A stretch of 27,596 nt of DNA, from NCBI GenBank assembly GCA_030691665.1, contig JAUYDU010000523.1:1-27596 (forward strand). The letters are read 5' to 3'. Positions 7,806-15,099 of the stretch are shown here, piece by piece. Below the pieces are notes generated by a model, which was not told where the DNA came from, searched no databases, and worked only from the letters and a program-made list of their open reading frames with translations. The translations under genes and the position numbers were made by a program. The first letter of the stretch is position 1. Every line of letters starts with the position of its first letter. This DNA is from Chloroflexota bacterium. GTDB lineage: Bacteria > Chloroflexota > Dehalococcoidia > SM23-28-2.

Positions 7806-7825
7806 CCTGCCTACCGGCAGGCAGG
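7806..7825. repeat. 20-bp palindrome spanning a stop codon
   Basis: CCTGCCTACCGGCAGGCAGG is palindromic except for one mismatched pair (A7813/C7818). On the minus strand this mismatch creates the TAG stop of the primase gene (...EPACR-stop). A perfect palindrome would read CGGCAG here and the primase frame would continue. From memory, this sequence type is dispersed in Chloroflexota and candidate-phylum genomes. Confidence 0.7.
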
Positions 7826-8848
7826 CTCCCGGCCCGCTTCCTCTCCGCCTCGGTCCGCCTCCTTGACCAGCCGGAAGAACGCGCCGCGGCCACCCGGCTG
7901 GCGGCCCAGGTCGTTTAAATCCTTGACCCCCTCCGGGAGCTCGACGAGGCGGGCGCGAGGACCGAGGCGTCTGCTCAGTCCTGAGGCCGCCTCGCGGCCG
8001 GGGCCGTCGTTATCGAACACGATGAGCACCCGGCGGGCCCGCTCCAGGAAGGCCAGGCGCTCGGCGCGCACCTGGGTGCCGAGGAGGGCGCAGATCGGCA
8101 GGCCCCAACTGACCCCCGTCAGGTAGTCGAAGGCACCCTCGGTGACGAAGATGCGGGGACGGCCGTGCACCCGCTCCCAACCCAGGATCGGCTTGGGCAG
8201 AGAGAGGCCCCGATACTTGGGCTCCCGGTCGTCCCGCAGAACGCGACCCAGCATCCAGATGCACTGGGCTCCTCGCAGCTCGGGGACGACAATCCGCCCG
8301 GCCATGGTCTCGCCGCCCTGAGGCCAGAGAAGGCCCATCTCCGTGGCGCGGCGGAGGCTCAGGCGTCGCCGCCGCAGATACGGGCGGAGCGCGTGGCCGT
8401 CGCTGTAACCCAGGCGGCAGCGCCGCAGCACGGGCACGGCTATGCCGCGCTCCTCCAGGTACTGGAGCGCCTTCGGCGTCCGCAGCAGCGTCTCGTGGTA
8501 GACGCCGCAGGCCGCCGTCAGGATCATGCGGTCGTCCAGGGACAGGCGCTCGGCCGGGCCGGGGTTGGGTCGGGGCAGCGGCCCGTTATCGCTCAAGCGC
8601 TCCAACGCCTCGCGGAAGCTGAGCCTCTCGGCCCGGCGGACGAAGTCGATGACGTCGCCGCCGGCCTGGCAGCCGAAGCAGTAGAAGCTGGAGGTCTCGG
8701 GGTAGACGACCAGGCTCGGGTGCTCGTCCTGGTGGAAGGGGCAGCGGCCCACCAGGTGCGCCCCGCTGCGCCGCAGGGCTACGCCGTGGCCGGTCACCAC
8801 CGCCTCGATGGGGTTACGCCGCTTGATGCCGTCGATGTCGTAGACCAT
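7811..8848 (-). CDS. DnaG-type primase (CHC2 zinc finger plus TOPRIM)
   Basis: RNA primase for element replication or for second-strand synthesis after transfer. A CHC2 zinc finger is present (Cys36, His39, Cys57, Cys60, in CPFH...FYCFGC), followed by the typical GGDVIDFV. The primase core and a TOPRIM domain follow, with the catalytic Glu in FVTEGAFDYL and the DxD motif in VFDNDGPG (about 277). At 345 residues it lacks the DnaB-interacting domain of chromosomal DnaG, as is usual for element-borne primases. ATG at 8848 overlaps the VirB4 stop (ATGA context) and has GGAGG seven bases upstream; a GTG three bases earlier is also possible. The gene ends inside a palindromic repeat that supplies its TAG stop. 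Confidence 0.92.
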   Translation of the reverse strand: MVYDIDGIKRRNPIEAVVTGHGVALRRSGAHLVGRCPFHQDEHPSLVVYPETSSFYCFGCQAGGDVIDFVRRAERLSFREALERLSDNGPLPRPNPGPAERLSLDDRMILTAACGVYHETLLRTPKALQYLEERGIAVPVLRRCRLGYSDGHALRPYLRRRRLSLRRATEMGLLWPQGGETMAGRIVVPELRGAQCIWMLGRVLRDDREPKYRGLSLPKPILGWERVHGRPRIFVTEGAFDYLTGVSWGLPICALLGTQVRAERLAFLERARRVLIVFDNDGPGREAASGLSRRLGPRARLVELPEGVKDLNDLGRQPGGRGAFFRLVKEADRGGEEAGREPACR

Positions 8849-10656
8849 CACGCCTCCTCCCGCTCCGCTAGCTCCGCCGGGTCGGTGGTGGCCAGGGCGT
8901 GCTCCGCGGGGCTGGCCTCCACCCGTAAGGCGATGTGGTTGCCCCGGGAGAAGAAGAGCCCCTCGCCTTTGCGGCAGGAGAGCAGGAACTCCCTCTCGCC
9001 CGCGCTCAGCCGGAACGTCTGCGTCACCGCATCGATGGTGGAGCTGTCCTGGCGCATCAGGAGCTGGACCGAGCTGTTGGCTAGCACCGTGTGTCCTTCG
9101 GGAGCGTTCAGGAAGTCCTCCACGTCCTGGGTGACCGTGGTGAGGCCCAGGTAGTACTTGCGGGCCTGGCGCGCCATGGACGACAGGAAACGCGCTCCCT
9201 CCTCGTGCTGCACCAGCGACCAGGCCTCGTCGATGAGGAGCATCCGCGGCCGCCGAGCTGCCCGTACCTGCCGCCAGATGTAGTCGGCGATGAGATAGAC
9301 GCCCAGGGGCCGCAGCTCGGGCTCCAGGTCGCGGACGTTGAAGACGACGAAAGGCCGGTCCAGGTCCACGCTGGTGGGTGAAGAGAACACCTGGCCCAGG
9401 CTGCCGTCCACGTAGCGCTCCAGCCGGTCGGCCAGGCCGTAGGGATCGCCTTTGACCCGCAGCACAGCGTGGAGGTCGCGCAGCACCGGCGCTGAGCGGT
9501 TGTGGGTTCGCGCTTCGCGGGTTACGCCTGCCCGCTCGTACGTCTCGTACAGGGCGGTGTCCAGGGCTCCTTTCTCCCGCTGGTTCAGGGTCGAGCCGCG
9601 GTCGGCCAGCATCAGGCCCAGCAGCCCCTGGAGGGCCAGCACCCGTTCGGCAAGGGGGTCTCGTGAATCATCGTCGGTCGCGGCGGCGGTGGGCAGATCG
9701 AAGGGGTTGATGCGGTGGGGCGAGGTGCCGGCCAGGCGGATGTACTGGCCTCCCACGGCTTCGCACACCCGCCGGTACTCGTCCTCGGGGTCGATGACGT
9801 AGTACTCGATGCCCAGCATCAGGGCGCGCAGGGCCTCCACCTTGCAGGCGTAGGACTTGCCCGCCCCGCTCTTGGCGAAGACCACCTTGTTGGCGTTCTC
9901 CAGCTCCCGGCTGAAGGGGTCGAAGATGACCAGGGAGTTATTGTGGACGCTGATGCCGTAGAGGATGCCCCGCTCCATGGAAAGGTGGCTGGAGGTGAAG
10001 GGGAGCATGGTAGCGGCGCTGGTGGTGTCGAGGTTGCGGCAACGGCCCAGATGGTCCTGACCCGCTGGCAGGCAGGAGAAGAAGGCCGGCAGCATCTCGT
10101 ACAGGGCCGGGCGAGAAGCCGCCAGCATGCCGCCCAGGGCTGCCTCCACCCGGCGGGTCAGGTCGTCCAGGGCGGCAGCGGTCGGCGCCCGCAGGCAGAG
10201 GTAGAGGCTGGCGGAGAAGACACCTTCTTCGCCCCGCTGGAGGGCGTCGCGCAGCCGCTCCACGTCCTCGTAGGCTACTTCGCGCTCGGCGTTGGCGATC
10301 TTGCCGCTGCGGGCGTCAAGAAGTCGCGACGACTGCAGTTCCACCAGCTTGTGGGTGAGGCTGCGGATGGTGGCGCCCGAGTCCAGGGGCTCCAGATGCA
10401 GGCTCAGGTCCAGGGGCTCGTCGAAGTCGATGAGCTGGCCCAGCCAGTTGGGGTGGACGTAGCGTGGGTACTCCGCGAGGGCCAGAACGCGCACATATCG
10501 GTTGTCCACCAGGACGTGCGAGCGGCTGGACTCCAGGGCCGCCGGAGCGACCAGGTCGACCACAGACCGCACGCCACGATGGAATCGCCTTTCCGCCTCT
10601 GAGGGCTCAGCCCCATCTCGGCGCCTCCGCACTAGCGACAACAGGTCAAAGGCCAA
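8848..10656 (-). CDS. virB4: VirB4-type conjugation ATPase
   Basis: Cytoplasmic ATPase that powers pilus or channel assembly and is the hallmark of type IV secretion. The 602 residues contain Walker A KVVFAKSGAGKSYACK (about 255-270), the VIDPEDEY motif after it, Walker B MLLIDEAWSL (about 473-482) and the TTVTQDVEDFL motif. The region SCLPAGQDHLGRCRNLDTTSAATMLPF is the characteristic VirB4 stretch before the ATPase core. The start is TTG at 10656, chosen because AAGGAGGTG lies six bases upstream. The gene overlaps the 3' end of the TraC-like gene by 11 bp. Because the N-terminal TraC-like domain is encoded separately upstream, this is a split VirB4 arrangement. Confidence 0.94.
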   Translation of the reverse strand: MAFDLLSLVRRRRDGAEPSEAERRFHRGVRSVVDLVAPAALESSRSHVLVDNRYVRVLALAEYPRYVHPNWLGQLIDFDEPLDLSLHLEPLDSGATIRSLTHKLVELQSSRLLDARSGKIANAEREVAYEDVERLRDALQRGEEGVFSASLYLCLRAPTAAALDDLTRRVEAALGGMLAASRPALYEMLPAFFSCLPAGQDHLGRCRNLDTTSAATMLPFTSSHLSMERGILYGISVHNNSLVIFDPFSRELENANKVVFAKSGAGKSYACKVEALRALMLGIEYYVIDPEDEYRRVCEAVGGQYIRLAGTSPHRINPFDLPTAAATDDDSRDPLAERVLALQGLLGLMLADRGSTLNQREKGALDTALYETYERAGVTREARTHNRSAPVLRDLHAVLRVKGDPYGLADRLERYVDGSLGQVFSSPTSVDLDRPFVVFNVRDLEPELRPLGVYLIADYIWRQVRAARRPRMLLIDEAWSLVQHEEGARFLSSMARQARKYYLGLTTVTQDVEDFLNAPEGHTVLANSSVQLLMRQDSSTIDAVTQTFRLSAGEREFLLSCRKGEGLFFSRGNHIALRVEASPAEHALATTDPAELAEREEA

Positions 10657-11317
10657 GGGGCACCTCCTTGCGGGTGGTCTTCTCGCTCACCACAGCTGGC
10701 CTGGAAGCAAACGTGGTCTTGCGCGGCCTCGCCAGCTCGGCGGCCAGAAAGGCGTACCAGAGTTGGGCCAGCTCCTCACTGCCCAGCCGCCGGGCTGGCA
10801 CGCCGAAGTTGACCAGGCCCTGAGCGATCTCCTGGGACCGGAAGGTGAGCTGACGCCGGGCTGCCTCGAAGCCCTGGCGAGCAGCCTTCGCCTCATTCCC
10901 CTGCCAGGGCCAGCGCACTGCGCGCCGCTCGAAGGCCCCGTCCAGGCCTGCCGGGACGACCACGTAGAACCGCCGCTCCAGCAGCGTCCGCTCCCGCGCC
11001 AGCCGCCGTACGAAGGCCTCGTGGTCCAGGGCCAGGCGGGGCAACGTCTCCGCTCCCCGCCCGCCGAGGCGCTCGCGCAGGGCGGCAAGGTACGTTTCCA
11101 CGTCGGTGGGCAGGATGCGCACCAGCACCTGGATGGGGTAGCTCAGGGCATTCAGGAAGGCACGATAGCCGGCCATGATGCCCTCCTGCTCCTCGTCTGA
11201 CCTGAGGGAGAAGTTCACGCTCTGGGCCTCCAGCACCGCCCGGTAGTCGCCGCCCCGCAGGCAGAGGACGCCGTCCACAATGTCCTCCAGGGGGAGGAGA
11301 TCCTGGACGCTGGCCAT
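10646..11317 (-). CDS. TraC-like domain protein (VirB4 partner)
   Basis: A 223-residue cytoplasmic protein resembling the TraC-like domain (the N-terminal module of VirB4/TraC ATPases) as a stand-alone gene next to virB4. The opening VQDLLPLEDIVDGVLCLRGG followed by YRAVLEAQSVNFSLRSDEEQ and a YPIQVLVRILP strand is typical. The rest is alpha/beta with a FYVVVPA strand and a long helical C-terminus. The ATG at 11317 has GAGG five bases upstream. A GTG at 11341 would add eight residues (VRRHREGR), with GGAGG about 10 bases upstream. Its 3' end overlaps virB4, and it overlaps or abuts the PrgI-like gene upstream. Probable role: assembling with VirB4 at the membrane. Confidence 0.82.
   Translation of the reverse strand: MASVQDLLPLEDIVDGVLCLRGGDYRAVLEAQSVNFSLRSDEEQEGIMAGYRAFLNALSYPIQVLVRILPTDVETYLAALRERLGGRGAETLPRLALDHEAFVRRLARERTLLERRFYVVVPAGLDGAFERRAVRWPWQGNEAKAARQGFEAARRQLTFRSQEIAQGLVNFGVPARRLGSEELAQLWYAFLAAELARPRKTTFASRPAVVSEKTTRKEVPLGL
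10661..10669 (-). promoter_or_regulatory. Strong ribosome-binding site for TTG-started virB4
   Basis: On the minus strand AAGGAGGTG precedes the TTG at 10656 by about six bases (GGAGG to TTG). It lies inside the last codons of the upstream TraC-like gene. It decides the unusual TTG start, since no ATG or GTG lies nearby in frame. Confidence 0.8.
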
Positions 11318-11324
11318 CCGGCCC

Positions 11325-11750
11325 TCACGGTGTCGGCGCACGGCGGCGTCGCCTCCGGGGTAGATCTGTCGTTTCCTGGCTCCGCGCGGTTGGGCTCGCC
11401 CAGGCCGCCTCGGGCAGCGCTACCTCGTAGCGGTGCCCGGGCTCCTGCGCACCGTGCAGCAGCTCCCGTGAGCGCCACACCGCCACCCGCGGCAGCGCCC
11501 AGAACCGGAGCAGGACGAAGCCCCAGTCCTCCAGGGGCCGCCCCGCCGGCCGCCAGAGGGCGACCAGGGCGATGACCGCCAGCACCAGGCCCGCCGCCAC
11601 GAGGCGCAGGGGCATCGGCCAGGGCGGTTCGCTGGCCGCGCCGTAGGCCAGAGCGAGGCCGATGGCCGCGGTCATGAGCTGGCGCATGGTCAGGCCGGCA
11701 AAGGCCTTGTCCTCGACGTTCAGGTGAGTGGGGATCTCGTGTCGGTCCAT
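11325..11750 (-). CDS. PrgI family membrane protein
   Basis: A 141-residue protein with the PrgI-family pattern: a polar N-terminus ending in IPTHLNVEDKAFAGLTMRQLM, two close hydrophobic helices (about 28-43 and 50-66), then PAGRPLEDWGFVLLRFWALPR. PrgI-like proteins are VirB3-type partners of VirB4 in monoderm conjugation machines. The C-terminal 30 residues are basic and disordered-looking (RRRRRRAPTP). ATG with GGAG six bases upstream; the gene starts 9 bp after the pilin stop and is followed directly by the TraC-like gene. Confidence 0.87.
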   Translation of the reverse strand: MDRHEIPTHLNVEDKAFAGLTMRQLMTAAIGLALAYGAASEPPWPMPLRLVAAGLVLAVIALVALWRPAGRPLEDWGFVLLRFWALPRVAVWRSRELLHGAQEPGHRYEVALPEAAWASPTARSQETTDLPRRRRRRAPTP

Positions 11751-11759
11751 GGCTTTCTC

Positions 11760-11993
11760 CTAGCCGCCCATGGCGCTCTGGATCATGCCGGCGATGACCC
11801 GCGCCATGAGGACGATGGCCAGCCCCGCCAGGGCGTTGACGATGGCCGCCTTGCCTCGCTCCATCTGGTGGGGGCTGCCGCCGGCCGACATGTACATGAA
11901 GGCGCCCCACATCACGAAGAAGGTCGACACGGCCACGGCCACCCCCAGGCCGACGTTCAGCAGGTTGTTGAATAGGGTATTGATCTGGTCCAT
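11760..11993 (-). CDS. VirB2/TrbC-like pilin subunit
   Basis: A 77-residue protein with two hydrophobic helices (LLNVGLGVAVAVSTFFVMWGAFMYMSAG and AIVNALAGLAIVLMARVIAGMI) joined by a short charged loop (SPHQMERGK). This is the standard two-helix fold of VirB2/TrbC pilins and their monoderm equivalents. No long cleavable signal sequence is seen, which is common in monoderm homologues. GGGAGG lies about 10 bases before the ATG. Its position between the VirB8-like and PrgI-like genes agrees with the assignment. Confidence 0.85.
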   Translation of the reverse strand: MDQINTLFNNLLNVGLGVAVAVSTFFVMWGAFMYMSAGGSPHQMERGKAAIVNALAGLAIVLMARVIAGMIQSAMGG

Positions 11994-12011
11994 AGGCGAT
12001 TCGCCTCCCTT

Positions 12012-12530
12012 CTAGTCTTGCCCTCCCGGCACCTGGCGCTCTTGGGACAGCAGCCGGAACTCGGCCACCAGCCACAGGCCGCCTTCCCGCACCAGCCGGC
12101 AGGCCACCTGCTGGACGACCTTCTCCTCGACCAGCCGCCCGGAGGCCGGGTCGACGCCGCGGCTGGCCTGCTCTGCCGTCAGCAACGCCGTCGCCTGGTC
12201 CTGAGAGAGAGCGGTGACCTGGACGGCGACGACCCGCGTCGTCATCGTGCGCTGCTGGCTGACGGCCACCGGGTCCACCTGAGACGAGGCGATGGCCTCG
12301 CGCACCGGCCCGGTCGTCAGCGGGAGAAGCCTCTGACGGTACGATTCCTGATCTCGAAAGTCGAAGGTGCCGTAGGCCTCCACGAAGCTTCGGGCCGCCT
12401 CCTCCACGGCCGCCGTGTCGTCGCCCCGGCCGGTCAGCCGGGTGGTGCCCTGCCAGCCGCTCACCAGCGCCATCACCAGCAGGAGGCCAGCCAGGCCCAC
12501 CACGGCCACCATCGCTCCTCGTCCCCCCAT
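12012..12530 (-). CDS. VirB8/TcpC-like conjugation protein
   Basis: A 172-residue bitopic protein with one N-terminal helix (MVAVVGLAGLLLVMALVSGW) and an outside domain. The region after DDTAAVEEAARSFVEAYGTFDF begins like an NTF2-type fold (helices, then RQRLLPLTTGPVREAI), and the C-terminal strands (VVQQVACRLVREGGLWLVAEFRLL) fit VirB8/TcpC-type proteins, which organise the channel. Sequence similarity to named members cannot be judged by eye, so the call rests on topology and position. The ATG overlaps the stop of the upstream wall hydrolase (TGATG), so the two are coupled. A long upstream extension of the frame was rejected because it runs antiparallel through that gene's frame. Confidence 0.65.
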   Translation of the reverse strand: MGGRGAMVAVVGLAGLLLVMALVSGWQGTTRLTGRGDDTAAVEEAARSFVEAYGTFDFRDQESYRQRLLPLTTGPVREAIASSQVDPVAVSQQRTMTTRVVAVQVTALSQDQATALLTAEQASRGVDPASGRLVEEKVVQQVACRLVREGGLWLVAEFRLLSQERQVPGGQD

Positions 12531-13453
12531 CACGCCGGCACCACCCAGTAAGGCGGGCGGCCCGCCGCCGCGAAGTGGGCGCTCCAGTAGGGGTCGGACA
12601 GCGGCACCTCTTTGACGAAGTCGCCCGTGTTCGGCGCCATCACCATCGCCCCGTTGCCCACGTAGATGCCGACGTGGGTGATGCGGTCCGACGAGGCGAA
12701 TGTACTCTCGAAGAAGATCAGGTCCCCGGGCTCGAGGTGGGACGGTTCGATGGGCACTGCCCACTCGTACTGCTGCTGGGCAGTGCGGGGCACCTGGACG
12801 CCCAGCTGGCTATACACCCAGAGCACGAGGCCACTGCAGTCGAACGCATCCGGTCCTGCTGCGCCCCACACGTACGGTGCCCCAATCCGCGAGCGGGCCA
12901 GGGCCACGGACCGTGCCGGGATGCTGGCCGGGTCCACGTAGCCGTAGGCCGCGGCGTAGGCCAGCACCTGGTCGACGTAGGCCCAGGAGTGGTTGTAGGC
13001 GTAGAGGGCGCGCAGCATGTCGGCGGGGGCCCCGTTCGCCAGGAGATAGCGGCCCATCGCCGGGATGACGTCGTGGAAGTCGTAGGGATCGCCGCCGTTG
13101 CCGTAAGCGGCCCAGGTCGCGGGCATGAACTGGCCGTAGCCGATAGCGCCCGCCGAGCTGGTGGCCATGTTGCGGCCGAAGTCGCTCTCCACCTTGGCGA
13201 TGGCGGCGAAGATCTGCCAGGGGATGCCCGTCTGAAGGCTCACCTGCTGCATGACCTCGAGCTGGTCCGGCGGGATCTCGTCCAGCACCGCCACGGCACC
13301 CGTAGTGCGTGCAGCCTCCGGCAGGCCGCCGAAGGCTGCCAGCAGGAGGATCAGGGGCGCGAACAACAGAACCGCCAGCGCCCCGACCGTTTTGCCGGCG
13401 TCCTGGGCCAGGTTGCCCAGTATGTCGTCGAACTCCAGCTCAGCGGCGTCCAT
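12530..13453 (-). CDS. Bifunctional wall hydrolase: SLT transglycosylase plus NlpC/P60 peptidase
   Basis: A 307-residue enzyme that locally opens peptidoglycan for the transfer channel, like CwlT of Tn916-type elements. One membrane helix (about 22-43) tethers it. The lytic transglycosylase domain holds the catalytic Glu89 (IAKVESDFGRN) and GAIGYGQFMPATW. The NlpC/P60 domain (about 180-307) has Cys206 (FDCSGLVLWVYSQLG), His260 (HVGIYVGNGAMVMAP) and the EPGDLIFF strand. ATG chosen because GGGAGG lies six bases upstream; the open frame continues far upstream but only antiparallel to the TrbL-like gene. The domain order SLT then NlpC/P60 is typical of monoderm conjugative elements. Confidence 0.93.
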   Translation of the reverse strand: MDAAELEFDDILGNLAQDAGKTVGALAVLLFAPLILLLAAFGGLPEAARTTGAVAVLDEIPPDQLEVMQQVSLQTGIPWQIFAAIAKVESDFGRNMATSSAGAIGYGQFMPATWAAYGNGGDPYDFHDVIPAMGRYLLANGAPADMLRALYAYNHSWAYVDQVLAYAAAYGYVDPASIPARSVALARSRIGAPYVWGAAGPDAFDCSGLVLWVYSQLGVQVPRTAQQQYEWAVPIEPSHLEPGDLIFFESTFASSDRITHVGIYVGNGAMVMAPNTGDFVKEVPLSDPYWSAHFAAAGRPPYWVVPA

Positions 13454-13464
13454 CCGTCGCCTCC

Positions 13465-14751
13465 CTACGCCGGGCGGGCCGCTCCCGCTGGCGCAGGCTG
13501 GCTTCCGCGACCCGCTGTGGCGCCAGCCGCGCCACCCCCTCGACCGGTCGAGGCCAGCGCCCCAACCATTCGTGTCACCAGCACCAGGCTCACCACGCTC
13601 GACAGGCCGGCGTGGTGCACCTGGCCTCGCAGGATGGCGGGCACTTTTAAGGTCAGCCAGCACACCGCGATGCCCAGCAGCAGAGTGAGTAGAGCATTCG
13701 ACAGGCTCCCCGGCGTCAGTTCGACCATCAGGGCCGAGCCCAGGCGGAGCACCATCATCTGGATGGCCTGCTGGAAGACGACTATCGGGAAGAGGTTGGC
13801 CCACCAGCGGGCCCAGCCCTGGGTCTGAGGCAGCACCCATAGGAGGGCCGCCACCGGGGCCAGGACGATGAGCAGGTCGATGAGGGCCAGGCGCATGAGC
13901 ATCTGAAGCACCAGGAGAATGGCCACGATGCCGTATGCCAGGGCTGTGAAAATGAGGGCGATGCCCTCCTGGGTCGGCGTAGCGGCGTCGTAGCCCGGCA
14001 GTCCTACCTGGCCTACGGCGGCCGACAGGGCGTTGTTGGCGTCGATAAGGAAGCGGGCGAACTCCAGGGTCAGGTTGGCGGCCAGGGCGCCGAGGATCAG
14101 GCGGGGCAGCAGCTCCATCACTTCGTGGTAGGGGCTGCGGGTGTGCTCCTTCACCATGATGTTGAAGCCGCCCCACATGACAATGATCGCCAGGAGGACG
14201 TTGACGATGGCGCGCGAGAAGTCCCACAGGGCGCGGACCGTGGGGCTGCCGTAGCTGCCCTCGGCCGGCGTGCGGGTAACGAAGTTCAGCGAGCTATCGC
14301 CGAACCCCAGCGCCCAGTCCACGAAGCCGCGGATGGCCTCCAGCAGCGCCTTGCCGATGGTGGTGAGGATGGCGTTCAGGATGTCGCCCGCCCACTTGCG
14401 GGGGTCCAGGTTACTGAACCAGTCGACGGGGTTGGGGATATCCGGGAACTGGGGGGCCACCTGCGGCCCGAGTTGAGGAGGGAGGACTGCCTCCGCGGCC
14501 GGCGCGACCGCCGAAGAGGAAGGAGGCGACGCTATCGAGGAAGGGAGAGCCGAGGACGTAACCGGGCCCGGCGAGCCTGACGTCGAGGCGGCTGACACGC
14601 GCTCAGGGGCCAGGGGAGCTCCAGCCAGCACCAGTTCGTTGAAGGCTTCATCTTCAGTGGTTTGGGGTCCCTCGGCGTGGGCGGCACTGGCCCCCACCAC
14701 CCCGACGATGAGGGCAAGGACGATCGTCGCTCCCAGAAGCAGACCTCGCAT
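13465..14751 (-). CDS. TrbL/VirB6-like channel membrane protein
   Basis: First gene of the transfer operon (428 residues). A signal-like N-terminus (MRGLLLGATIVLALIVGVVGASAAHA) is followed by a Ser/Pro/Ala-rich linker to about residue 105. The core has several hydrophobic helices (AIVNVLLAIIVMWGGFNIMV; ALAYGIVAILLVLQMLMRL; ALIDLLIVLAPVAALLWVL; ALLTLLLGIAVCWLTLKVPAIL), with a glycine-rich C-terminal tail. The polytopic core with MRLALIDLLIVLAP and a late KVPAIL motif resembles TrbL/VirB6-type proteins. GGAGG lies four bases before the ATG. It is probably the inner-membrane pore component; the exact family name is uncertain. Confidence 0.78.
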   Translation of the reverse strand: MRGLLLGATIVLALIVGVVGASAAHAEGPQTTEDEAFNELVLAGAPLAPERVSAASTSGSPGPVTSSALPSSIASPPSSSAVAPAAEAVLPPQLGPQVAPQFPDIPNPVDWFSNLDPRKWAGDILNAILTTIGKALLEAIRGFVDWALGFGDSSLNFVTRTPAEGSYGSPTVRALWDFSRAIVNVLLAIIVMWGGFNIMVKEHTRSPYHEVMELLPRLILGALAANLTLEFARFLIDANNALSAAVGQVGLPGYDAATPTQEGIALIFTALAYGIVAILLVLQMLMRLALIDLLIVLAPVAALLWVLPQTQGWARWWANLFPIVVFQQAIQMMVLRLGSALMVELTPGSLSNALLTLLLGIAVCWLTLKVPAILRGQVHHAGLSSVVSLVLVTRMVGALASTGRGGGAAGATAGRGSQPAPAGAARPA

Positions 14752-14833
14752 GGCTCCTCCCTTCCCCCGCCTGCCGCTGGTCGTGTCGCGGCCGGTCGGT
14801 CAGGCGGTTTTGAGAGCCAGTGTGAGGCCTGTC

Positions 14834-14872
14834 AGTCCATCGGGAGTCCAGAAATGCAGTCCAATGAGTCCA
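14834..14872. repeat. Four direct AGTCCA repeats (iteron-like)
   Basis: AGTCCA occurs at 14834, 14845, 14858 and 14867 (unit starts 9-13 bp apart) within 39 bp, in the leader between the transfer operon start (14751) and tRNA-Gly(TCC). On the operon strand the unit reads TGGACT. Such spaced repeats can be operator, integrase arm-type or initiator binding sites. No palindrome or clear -35/-10 pair was found with them. The rest of 14752-14967 holds the operon's ribosome-binding site and otherwise nothing recognised. Confidence 0.6.
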
Positions 14873-14967
14873 GCGGAGGGCGCTTTTGCTCCGATTTTGG
14901 TCAAGTTCGTGGAGGGTGACAGGAGAATGGAGGCTTGCGGTCGCCATGGTGGTAGCGTGCGGTGAGA

Positions 14968-15041
14968 GCGGCCGAAGTGTTGTGGTGGCACATCTCCCTT
15001 CCAAGGAGAGGGCGCGGGTTCGATTCCCGCCGGCCGCCCCA
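14968..15041 (+). tRNA. tRNA-Gly (anticodon TCC), unusual core
   Basis: The acceptor is GCGGCCG/CGGCCGC and the D-stem GTGT/GCAC (one G-U pair). The anticodon stem TCTCC/GGAGA has loop CTTCCAA (anticodon TCC at 15000-15002). The T-arm is GCGGG-TTCGATT-CCCGC, and CCA lies at 15039-15041. Stems are intact, so it may be functional. Two oddities: position 8 is A and position 14 is T, an exchange of the near-universal U8-A14 tertiary pair, and the discriminator is C instead of the usual U for bacterial tRNA-Gly. It marks the right side of the conjugative element. It could be the host gene or an element-borne copy. Confidence 0.85.
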
Positions 15042-15077
15042 CCCTGAATCAGACGTTGCAGTGCACGTACGTAGCGA

Positions 15078-15099
15078 GCGGCCGCCAGTGGGCGGCCGC
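15078..15099. terminator. Strong GC hairpin after tRNA-Gly(TCC)
   Basis: GCGGCCGCC (15078-15086) and GGCGGCCGC (15091-15099) pair perfectly across a four-base loop. It lies 36 bp after the tRNA and faces the end of the convergent LysM-protein gene, so it could end transcription from both sides. There is no T-run on either strand, so termination activity is an inference. Confidence 0.45.

Larger units (their letters stand above)
1468..14967. mobile_element. Integrative and conjugative element (ICE), bounds approximate
   Basis: Between two tRNA-Gly genes lie an integrase and an almost gap-free conjugation operon: Replic_Relax-like protein, coupling-type ATPase, primase, VirB4, TraC-like, PrgI-like, pilin, VirB8-like, wall hydrolase and TrbL-like channel protein. 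No outer-membrane core components are seen, which suits a monoderm-type conjugation machine. No resistance, metabolic, toxin-antitoxin or defence cargo gene was found. The left end is set by the tRNA-integrase arrangement. The right end is inferred from the end of the operon and the second tRNA. No convincing long direct-repeat att pair was found by eye; only a 7-bp match (CTGAATC at 1554-1560 and 15044-15050) follows both tRNAs. Confidence 0.75.

Noticed and set aside
8165..9154. Long plus-strand open frames opposite the transfer operon (also 5318-6583, 9715-10602, 12575-13828)
   Set aside because: They mirror real minus-strand genes with clear motifs; their length comes from high GC content.
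10053..10077. CTGGCAGGCAGG, resembling half of the 20-bp palindrome
   Set aside because: It lies in a conserved VirB4 stretch (SCLPAGQDHLGR) and the other arm does not pair.
13699..13712. TTCGACAGGCTC, like the loop of the palindrome at 2-38
   Set aside because: The arms are missing and the encoded residues (GSLSNALL) look native; probably chance.
12533..14227. Long minus-strand open frame extending the wall hydrolase upstream
   Set aside because: The extension lies in another frame of the TrbL-like gene, has unnatural Pro/Arg/Gly composition, and the ATG at 13453 has a good ribosome-binding site.
1554..15050. CTGAATC shared just after both tRNA-Gly genes as an att repeat
   Set aside because: Seven bases are too short to call an attachment site, and no longer direct repeat was found.
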